Assembly (NCBI GenBank): GCA_030549495.1
Contig: JAUIRK010000763.1
Span: 124,001 to 188,000, forward strand
DNA from: Nectonema munidae
Taxonomy: Eukaryota > Nematomorpha > Nectonematoida > Nectonematidae
Reading direction: 5' to 3'
DNA length: 64,000 nucleotides
Each line of letters starts with the position of its first letter. Position 1 is the stretch's first letter. A model generated the notes under the pieces. It saw only the letters and a program-made list of their open reading frames with translations, searched no databases and had not been told where the DNA came from. This document shows, piece by piece, positions 58,301-64,000 of this stretch. A program made the translations under genes and the position numbers.

Positions 58301-61019
58301 ATACCCATCTGTTAACTGTCCAAGACCAAAGAGGAGATGATTTTCATCGCGTCGCACCCCATCATAAGTATCATCGAGGAATGCGATGCCATTCAAATGA
58401 TCTTGACTTTCTCGCAAAGAGTACCAATCAATTTTCTCTACAAATGAAGGTCATACAAGTTTGTCGTAGTTTTTAGTATTTTAAAGTTTTTCTTACCTTT
58501 CCATCTGCAGCCATACAACTCCACTCGCATACACACTGTTTTGTTGAACAAGCTGTGTGGAATGAATCTCACATTGTTAGCTATCACAACCCTGTTCAAC
58601 ACAACTTTGTTACTCACGTAAGTATTTTTGTTGCCAGTAAATATCTAAATATTCAAAAAAAAATGTATGCCAAACCGGCAGAGTATTGTGACAATATTCT
58701 TACAGTCATAATATTTTTCCCATCTTTTAACTTTGTTTTACTTCCTTTAAGGCGACCACCTCTCTATTAAGGATTGAGAATACTTTATCTACTCCTAAGG
58801 CTCATTTTTACTCTGGATAATTAGACCACGTTTTGCTTTGACAACAAACTACATTTTTTGTAAAATGCTAACATTTGAGGGTGGTATTCCATTCGTTTGA
58901 AAGACAGTTCGACTTCAAGGCAATTGAGCCGTTAATTGTTAATTATAGAGAGGCTGAATTTACCTGCTCTAAGTCCGTTCAACTAAGAACACAGTGCGGT
59001 TTCAGTACTCCGCAAAGAATAAAATCTTGGGGCAGAAACTTCACCAAATAACTCGATTATTTAAATGACATCATGAAAACTTCAAAAATCTGTTACCCAC
59101 GAAGATCATAGCGTTAGTTTTTAAGCCAGATGAACAATGACATTTACACTTGCAAATTTTGCACAACTTTCCATTGGATTACGCCCGCTTTGAAGAAATA
59201 AAGCTGTTGAAATTATATCGGAAAACTGGAAGCAACAATTTTTGATGAAATCTCATTTAACACTAATAATCAAACTAAATATCTTTCAGATGACTTTGTA
59301 TAAACTAACCTGTATAAACCCTAGTCAATAACTTTCAACATTAATGGACCTTAAAATATCTCGCAAATGCAGAAAAGTTATTAGAGGACATTAATATGAT
59401 TATTGAAGTAATTCAGAATAAAACGTTTGAACGTAAAAGAAAAGCATACATATAAATTAATTACTCTCTTCTCTAATCCGAAATAAAGGCTTAATTCCAT
59501 TTATTTTTTGTGGTTTTAAATTGTGAACATTTCTTAAATGATAAGTATCACAAATTTGTTTGTATTTGAGTGACTACTTCTCGCTATTGAGACCATCTTT
59601 CTAAATACCACTTAACGGAATGCAAGTAGTTTAAATAGAGAGAGTGTACATATATACCATTTTTATTTCTAAATTATCATTTTTTAGTTCTAAATTGTCT
59701 TTTTTCAATCCTAATTTGTCTTTTTTCAATTCTAAACGCTCTTTCTATAATACAAAATAGAATTGAAAAAAGACAAATTAGGATTTAAAAACGACAATTT
59801 TAAACTAAAAACAGACAAGTTAGAAGTAAAAATGATATATTTAGATCATCTTCTGAAACTACCCTAGTTTAGCCCGTGTTCTAAACAGCGGTTATCCAAA
59901 CTTTTCTGCAACCTGACGCACTCAAATTCAACAGATTTGGTTCCGTGGCGCATAAGAAAAATTGCATAGGAAAAATCTTAAATAAGGAATAAGCAAAATT
60001 GTATTCCTTAAAAACATTTTACTTAAAAAAATGGACAAATACAACAGTCAATAATCTCTTTTTAGTCTCACTTTTTTCATTAAATTCACCGATGACGATC
60101 TCATCTATTTTTTAGGCTAATACAAGAACATAGGCTGGACCCGACCGAAGTTGGATAAATGGGCTTGACCCACACTCATCATATCTTGTCTATATAGGTT
60201 TAAGATTACCCCTTTGTTCTCAGAAAAAAACAAAATACGGTTAGTAATCTGATATTAATTAATTAATTAAGTATTGTTTGTGACGTTCGCACACGGAGTT
60301 CACTGCATAAACTATATCTTGGCATATATATATTTATAATTTTACAAGAATGTATGTTACAAATATATAAATACAGCTGAGTGAACGATACAATCCTAAC
60401 GCGAACGCTCCCAATTTGGAAAACAATCTTAATGTCTAGTGATAGCTTGATTACTAACAAGGTTAGAATCGGGTCGCCTGAGCACTACCTAACCGTAAAA
60501 ACCTTGGAATTCTTCAGAGGAAGAAAGCCAGGATAAAAAACTAGCACAGTAATTTGAAATAAAAGTTTTTAAAATGACGTAAACGAGTCCTTAATTGAAA
60601 AAAAAACAAAATAAAGTTATTTTTTTATTTTTTTAAAATTTATCGTTGCTTTTTCTGGCAAGAAATTCCAGAAATTATTTGCTTCCTTTAACCACTCGAG
60701 GGCGAACTTCACTACATAAGGAAGTGTAAATAGTGAGGTTGAGTTGGTTACTTCTTTTCCAAAGATGTCTTTATACCTGGTCCAGTTGCTCTCTCCCTCC
60801 GGCTCTTTTCCGTCTTCTGGGTGCTGCCTTCTCCTTCTGGAGTACTCAACTCTGAAGTAGTCCGCATATTCGCGCCCCACACCATTCGCGAAACGTCCCT
60901 GCACTTCCACAGCTGTTATCATATGCGTATCTCGTAGACGAATTTCTATCCATTCATAGGAGTTGTGGTGAATATGTCCAGAAGGGCACCACGCACCTCC
61001 GTATATTTCTTTTCGAATT
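46038..61019 (-). CDS. Ddr: discoidin domain receptor-like protein, predicted pseudokinase; first exon(s) missing
   Basis: Twelve exons join in matching phases: 60693-61019, 58497-58591, 58234-58437, 58025-58184, 57082-57263, 55308-55423, 53038-53350, 51602-51741, 51134-51417, 49383-49537, 47844-48115 and 46038-46394. They encode about 867 residues colinear with human DDR2: discoidin domain, discoidin-like domain, membrane span, juxtamembrane region and kinase domain. DDRs are receptor tyrosine kinases activated by collagen. Here the glycine loop (G-H-G-K-F-G), the ATP-site Lys (I-V-K-V-L) and the catalytic loop (H-R-D-I-S-C-R-N) are kept, but DFG reads N-I-A, so phosphotransfer is doubtful. 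The DDR-specific insert before the Lys (N-D-F-A-L) is present. All exons are open with canonical splice sites, which argues against a pseudogene. The signal peptide and start of the discoidin domain are upstream, not found by 64000. Confidence 0.9.
46395..47843. other. last DDR intron
   Basis: Contains TTAA-type MITE fragments (CCGGTTAACGACGAGAATAA at about 46471 and TTGGTCCTTTGTGGACCAAA at about 46599). No exon seen. Confidence 0.45.
47844..48115 (-). CDS. Ddr: DDR exon: catalytic loop and altered DFG region
   Basis: Acceptor CTATTTTTCAAG, donor ACTATG|GTAAGT. Encodes G-L-V-H-R-D-I-S-C-R-N-C-L-I, then I-Q-I-K-L-S-N-I-A-K-S-R-P-L-Y where DDR2 has I-K-I-A-D-F-G-M-S-R-N-L-Y, then L-P-V-R-W-M-S-W-E-F-I (DDR2: L-P-I-R-W-M-S-W-E-S-I). 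The D-F-G to N-I-A change is unambiguous because both flanks align without gaps. Confidence 0.93.
48116..49382. other. DDR intron
   Basis: No exon or recognisable repeat. Confidence 0.4.
49383..49537 (-). CDS. Ddr: DDR exon: kinase helix C to hinge
   Basis: Acceptor CGTTAAAAG; the donor AGGA|GTGACA is the weakest of the gene. Encodes L-A-F-L-R-E-L-T-L-E-A-Q-L (helix C with its Glu), E-N-I-T-R-M-L-G-V-F, and E-S-I-G-N-E-D-L-H-H-F-L-R-R, the hinge equivalent of E-Y-M-E-N-G-D-L-N-Q-F-L. Confidence 0.9.
49867..49983. repeat. TTAA-type palindromic MITE, well preserved, beside a truncated copy
   Basis: TTAACCCGTTAACGACCACA to AGGTCGATAACCGGTTAA, TTAA on both edges. Immediately left, 49790-49866, is half of another copy (TTACCCGTTAACGCCCAG, AATCGTCTGCG), so one copy appears to have landed in the other. 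Confidence 0.85.
51134..51417 (-). CDS. Ddr: DDR exon: kinase N-lobe with glycine loop and ATP-site Lys
   Basis: Acceptor AATTTGAAG, donor CAAAA|GTGAGA. Encodes L-G-H-G-K-F-G-Q-I-H-F (GxGxxG loop), the DDR-type insert ending N-D-F-A-L, and I-V-I-V-K-V-L-N-S-D-A-N-K, matching L-V-A-V-K-M-L-R-A-D-A-N-K of DDR2. Confidence 0.92.
51474..51593. repeat. TTAA-type palindromic MITE copy in a 184-base DDR intron
   Basis: CAACCCTTTGAGGAGCAG to CTGGTCCCCAAAAGGTT, with GTAGACGATTTCGC inside. It makes up most of the short intron 51418-51601. Confidence 0.7.
51602..51741 (-). CDS. Ddr: DDR exon: juxtamembrane region, distal
   Basis: Acceptor GTTTTTTTAG, donor AACATG|GTAAAA. Encodes N-R-L-N-S-Y-K-E-S-L-Q-N-Y-A-C-P and T-P-S-P-Y-A-T-S-S-V-L-N-M, resembling the H-Y-A-x-x-D-I-V-N segment before DDR kinases. 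Three Tyr are possible docking sites. Confidence 0.82.
51742..53037. other. DDR intron
   Basis: AT-rich; no exon or clear repeat recognised. Confidence 0.4.
53038..53350 (-). CDS. Ddr: DDR exon: juxtamembrane region
   Basis: Acceptor CTCCAACAG, donor GTTC|GTAAGT. Begins I-L-F-L-R-H-R-C-V-K-N-K, a basic stop-transfer, followed by K-Q-A-E-K-L-A-A-K-K-Q-R-V and M-N-D-M-S-M-D-I (compare L-E-K-A-S-R-R-M-L-D-D-E-M-T-V of DDR2). No N-P-x-Y motif is visible here. Confidence 0.88.
53513..54140 (-). mobile_element. CR1/jockey-type LINE fragment, end of ORF2
   Basis: Minus-strand blocks match the C-terminal end of non-LTR reverse transcriptases: D-L-G-L-I-I-D-S-M-I-N-F, V-V-K-K-A-Y-S-T-I-R, F-K-S-L-V-R-P-I-L; then E-K-V-Q-K-T-L-L and S-Y-S-E-R-M-K-L-L-N-L; then N-F-D-D-W-N-F-L-R-G-A-V-V-N-S-L-R-V-N-D-Y-K-N-K-L-D. 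At least one stop and two frame changes separate the blocks. It is a 5'-truncated dead copy, the usual fate of LINE insertions, lying in the DDR intron in the same orientation as the gene. Confidence 0.85.
55181..55260 (-). repeat. tRNA-like sequence (SINE head or tRNA pseudogene)
   Basis: The minus strand from 55260 has an A-box-like TAGTGGATGAAG and a B box, CAGTTCGATACC, spaced as in a tRNA. The 5' end GGTCGGC does not pair with the 3' end, so the acceptor stem cannot form. A SINE-derived fragment in the DDR intron is likelier than a tRNA gene. Confidence 0.5.
55308..55423 (-). CDS. Ddr: DDR exon: stalk and membrane span
   Basis: Acceptor CTCTTTTAAG (an alternative AG six bases on also keeps frame), donor ATT|GTAAGT. 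Encodes a short stalk (F-G-V-N-K-A-D-K-E-E) and the hydrophobic span F-I-V-I-A-V-L-C-C-L-I-L-F-S-S-G-L-V-I, which continues as I-L-F-L in the next exon before R-H-R. Confidence 0.9.
57082..57263 (-). CDS. Ddr: DDR exon: end of discoidin-like domain
   Basis: Encodes L-D-G-R-I-Y-D-R-E-L-G-V-N-F, then F-V-K-L-S-F-A-F-Q-S-E-W-I-L-L-S-E-I-T-F (DDR2 tail: W-M-M-F-S-E-I-T-F). Acceptor ACGTTTTAAG, donor TCAA|GTAAGT. Confidence 0.92.
58025..58184 (-). CDS. Ddr: DDR exon: middle of discoidin-like domain
   Basis: Follows a 49-base intron (58185-58233). Encodes G-F-D-W-V-G-W-K-N-S-S-G-G and V-I-I-H-C-S-N-F-F (DDR2: G-Y-D-Y-V-G-W-R-N and M-K-V-H-C-N-N-M-F). Donor TTCAG|GTACTA. Confidence 0.93.
58234..58437 (-). 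CDS. Ddr: DDR exon: start of discoidin-like domain
   Basis: Preceded by a 59-base intron. Encodes I-D-W-Y-S-L-R-E, F-L-D-D-T-Y-D-G and F-G-L-G-Q-L-T-D-G-Y-T-G, matching Y-L-N-D-S-V-Y-D-G and E-G-L-G-Q-L-T-D-G-V-S-G of DDR2. Donor CCTG|GTAAGC. Confidence 0.93.
58497..58591 (-). CDS. Ddr: DDR exon: end of discoidin domain
   Basis: Acceptor GTTGAACAG, donor AAAG|GTAAGA. Encodes V-V-I-A-N-N-V-R-F-I-P and V-C-M-R-V-E-L-Y-G-C-R-W-K, almost identical to V-C-M-R-V-E-L-Y-G-C of human DDR2. The final Cys closes the discoidin domain disulfide. Confidence 0.93.
58592..60692. other. DDR intron (2.1 kb)
   Basis: Contains the foldback element at 59653-59840. At about 59895-59960 CAGCGGTTATCCAAACTTTT with CTGACGCACTC is typical of one end of a hAT-type MITE; the other end is not clear. 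No exon seen. Confidence 0.45.
59653..59840. repeat. foldback element built from short tandem units, second copy
   Basis: The left arm has direct copies of TTCTAAATTGTCTTTTTT and TTGTCTTTTTTCAATTCTAA. The right arm has the inverse, GAATTGAAAAAAGACAAATT. The outer ends ATATATACCATTTTTA and TAAAAATGATATAT pair. Same design as 6113-6346. Confidence 0.75.
60693..61019 (-). CDS. Ddr: DDR exon: discoidin domain core
   Basis: Acceptor ATTTTTTTAG, donor GAGTG|GTTAAA. Contains Y-G-G-A-W-C-P, then H-M-I-T-A-V-E-V-Q-G-R-F-A-N-G and Y-F-R-V-E-Y-S, matching G-D-G-A-W-C-P, H-F-I-T-L-V-G-T-Q-G-R-H-A-G-G and M-Y-K-I-N-Y-S of human DDR2. An insertion of about 14 residues follows, opening with R-R-R-R, and N-W-T and N-S-T are possible N-glycosylation sites. 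Confidence 0.88.
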
Positions 61020-62099
61020 CTAAAAAAATATGAATAAATCTTGGAAGAGCGCAAATTGAAAATAAATACATTTCTAATTCCTGAAAATCAGGTAAGTATC
61101 TACGCCATAAAGGCACTGAAATAAACAGGATATATTCCTTCTCATATTGTAAACTGAGTATAAACCTTACTCACCATCTTAGCATATTCCAATTAAATTA
61201 GTTTATAAAATTTTTATCCACAGGGCTAAAACTATTAGAGAGTTAGCAAATATAATAACTAAACTCTATTAGTCGTGTTGCAGAAAAATATTTCTAACAT
61301 TTAGGTATTCTTTTGCCTCCTTTTACCATTATATTTCCTCTTTTGTAATTCTGCTTCGAACTTTTGCAATTCTAATTTGTATTTCAATGATATTAATTAT
61401 TCAGAATGCTGAATAATTTTTTTTTCTTTTTATTCACTTATAATTTGAGAAGCGAAATAAACCCAAATCTGAGTACTTTCTGAATTCTTGAATTTTTTTA
61501 CACAAATTAAAAATAATGCCATGATATTTCAACTTTTTGAACTACATACATATATATAGAATGAAAAATAAATTTCTATTTATCAATTTTTTATTTATTT
61601 TCAAATATTTTTTTTCATTTAAATTTTAACTAATAAAAACATTGAAAAGCATAGCATTATTTTTAGTTTGTTTAAAAAGATAAAATTTGGAAAAGTTTTG
61701 AGAATAATGAGCTTTCTTTTTTTAACTTATCTGGAAATAAATCCCATTTTTTCTAATTTGTTAGAAAAATTAAGATTCTAAAAAGTTTTAGGAGGATTTG
61801 ATTTTATTTCGGTAAAAAGTCACACTCTAAAATTAGTTTTGCAAAAAGACAAAGTTGAAATGCAAAAAGAAAAAAATAAAATGCCAAAAAGTTCCAATAG
61901 AATAAATTAAATTAGGAAATAGAATACTAAAGATTGCATAACTTTCAAAGTGGACAACAGAAAAATCAAGTTTGAGCTCCAAGAACTCGTTTTGCTTGCG
62001 ATCAAGGAAAACATCCTACTAGCATATATAAAGTTTTTTTGACAGCCTCATTGAAATATCTTCAGTGTTGATATCGTTTCAACATATCCCCCAAATGAT
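61020..62099. other. DDR upstream intron or 5' region
   Basis: AT-rich; I looked for the missing first discoidin exon (expected to encode C-x-x-P-L-G-M-like sequence) and did not find it. Confidence 0.4.
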
Positions 62100-63075
62100 A
62101 ACTATGAGTGATGATTTCCGCCTTTAACGGGTCTCCTTCTATGTCTTTCTCGCCAAAACGCTGGAAGAATTCTGTTTTCCCCAAAGTTGAAGCTTTGCCA
62201 TGAAAACATTGATAGCTTCAGTGTGTACAAACACGTTACTCATATGTATCCTTGGATTTCGATACAGAGTTACAAAAATATCAGCAAGATAAGTCATTCG
62301 TGCTACAAATCTTTCCTTGGAGAAGGTAGACAGCAAGTTAATCTTTTAACACCCTTACTTTGAAAAAAAAAACTTTCCTTTAGAAAGACGCAGGCCAGCA
62401 TGTTTCTTTTTGAAAGTCGTGGAGAACTCTCGCGAGAAGCGAGTTTTAAAGTTGAATTGTGTTCCTTTCAAACCAAGTCGCTTCTGTTTCACAAGAGCTA
62501 TGAATATTGATCATGGAGCAAGTTTATTAGGTCCACCGTCTGTGCAAATGCCTTCCAGGCTAGTCTAACTAAATCTAGACTCTTCAAAGAAATTTTCAAC
62601 TACTGCATCAAGAGAATTTGTTGTCGTCTCAAATGGACGCCAGAAACTCCTGCTCAATTTTTTATCAGTGTTGTAGCTTCTGAAAACAAACAGTTGTGGA
62701 ATGTGGTCCACATTCGTAGATACATCAATTTGAAAGAAAAAAAGCAATGATCACATTACACTTGACACCACATCTTCCTCAATGTTTCAGACTTTTGGAC
62801 AATTCTGTTCTTGATGACGTTGTTGGACAAGGAAATCAAATTTATCTTCTGTCGTACTTCCTCTACTAATAAGCCTTTTACTCTCATCGATGCTTGGTTT
62901 CAAAAGGCTTTCACAAATCGGTGTGTTTTCTTTGCCTTGGCCTCCTAAAGGGCCTTTATCCGCCCTATGCTGATGCTGGTGTTCTGATACGTCGCATATT
63001 CTTCTATCCTTATCCTCCTCACAATGGATAACGTTACTTCAAAAAAGCTACGACTGTTTTCCTTCAAATGACGTT
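62100..63075 (-). mobile_element. hAT transposase relic of the ZBED5/SCAND3 type
   Basis: Minus-strand blocks in order: R-H-L-K-E-N-S-R-S-F-F-E (about 63040, BED-finger end); I-D-V-S-T-N-V-D-H-I-P-Q-L-F-V-F (about 62725), the family's D-E-S-T-D-V motif; F-E-T-T-T-N-S-L-D-A-V (about 62625); L-E-G-I-C-T-D-G-G-P-N-K-L (about 62545), the C-T-D-G-A-P catalytic Asp motif; M-T-Y-L-A-D-I-F-V-T-L and K-L-Q-L-W-G-K (62300-62180). Blocks are in several frames with stops between. The C-terminal dimerisation region is not recognisable. Confidence 0.85.
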
Positions 63076-64000
63076 GAGCATTTTGCTAGATTTACTTCAA
63101 ATAAAAAGTTTTCATTATGCGATTGGAGGTTTTCAAACGCATTAAGCTTGGTCCAGTTTTCTCTTCTGTGACTTTTGAAAAATAAATAATAAATAAGGGC
63201 TTCTTTGTGTGCCAAAATATGTGTATTAGAAAACTGAACAGGGTGGGTATTTAGATGCGAGTACCCACATATATTCCTACTTTTTTTCTTCATACATTAT
63301 GAAGTTGCTTTCAATCGAGAAGTAAGTCACAGATATAATAACACTTTCAAAAGTAAATTTCCACAAATAAAATTGTATTATCCCATAATTTGAAAAAGTC
63401 ATAATTATTGTTTAGCTTAACTTAGAGTGACACTACTATTAACTTTCTTTGTTGGTGTAAACCGTTCGAGACAAATTGTCTAATTAATCATTCAATTACA
63501 CAAAACCAAACTGAGAGTATACCTCATTTGAACACAAAATTAAGATTATATAGCCTCTCTAATTAGAAAATATTTCAAATTTTGTATTGGGAATGCACCT
63601 TTTTCATTGGTTTACTTTAGATGTGATATGCAAGATTTACACAGGTATAAGACGCTACGTCATTTGTAATCCGCATGCGTACCTTGATTTTTGAAAATGT
63701 CCTTCTGTCAACAACGTTTTGCGTATTAATGGTAACATTAAAAAATGTGTGCATAATTTTTTGTAATAAACGTGTTTCTTGTGAGTAAAACTAACATGAT
63801 TATCGAAAAGTTAAGCAAATATTTTGTTTTGTATAAAAATGAAAGAAAACGTACACTTCAGTGAATTCAGCGGGTATTTACGCGTAAAAATAAATATTTT
63901 ATGCTGGTGCGGGCAAACGCGGATAAATTTTTTGGGGGTAGAAAAAATTTTTGGGCTTGGTATTCTAATGTGTATGTCAGATGCTTTCTGCTCACTGGCT
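63076..64000. other. right edge of window; nothing assignable
   Basis: AT-rich with no recognised exon. At about 63880-63950 a GC-richer patch (TTTACGCGTAAA, GCGGGCAAACGCGGATAAAT) resembles the 54.35 kb patch (GCGCGGATTTTCC, GGATTAACCGCG) and may be a pogo/Tigger-type end. Confidence 0.35.

Overview
This is a eukaryotic window: AT-rich, with exons split by GT-AG introns and many decayed transposons. Gene content (a syndecan, a discoidin domain receptor, a LAMTOR2-like subunit) plus piggyBac, hAT, Tc1-like and CR1-like relics point to an invertebrate, most likely an arthropod. The species cannot be read from the sequence. All exons were placed by eye from splice signals, reading-frame phase and protein similarity, because most are shorter than an ORF caller would keep.

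Layout. Positions 2-256 (+) hold the last exon of an unrecognised gene that enters from the left. Positions 3883-4897 (-) hold two exons of a divergent LAMTOR2-like gene. From about 5 to 21.9 kb the sequence is repeats: tRNA-derived SINE pieces, TTAA-flanked palindromic elements, a hAT-type MITE, a second piggyBac relic and an unclassified element at 12.0-12.8 kb. The syndecan gene runs on + from 21943 to 42303. It has four solid exons and a possible 12-nt microexon; its 5' exons with the signal peptide were not found. Its introns hold a hAT MITE with a perfect 8-bp target duplication and a Tc1/mariner-like transposon. A third piggyBac relic (43.9-45.1 kb) lies between it and the next gene.

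The discoidin domain receptor gene runs on - from 61019 down to 46038, in twelve phase-compatible exons. They encode the discoidin domain (minus its start), the discoidin-like domain, a transmembrane segment, the juxtamembrane region and a complete tyrosine-kinase-like domain. The kinase DFG motif reads NIA, so the protein is probably a pseudokinase although every exon is open. The first exon(s) lie beyond the found part, possibly outside the window. A broken ZBED-type hAT transposase lies upstream at 62.1-63.1 kb.

The two large genes are convergent, 3.7 kb apart, and both encode single-pass matrix receptors: a proteoglycan and a collagen-receptor homologue. The syndecan has an Asp in place of the conserved cytoplasmic Ser and lacks the usual GxxxG in its membrane segment. 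No CRISPR, rRNA gene, intact tRNA gene or intact virus-like element was seen.
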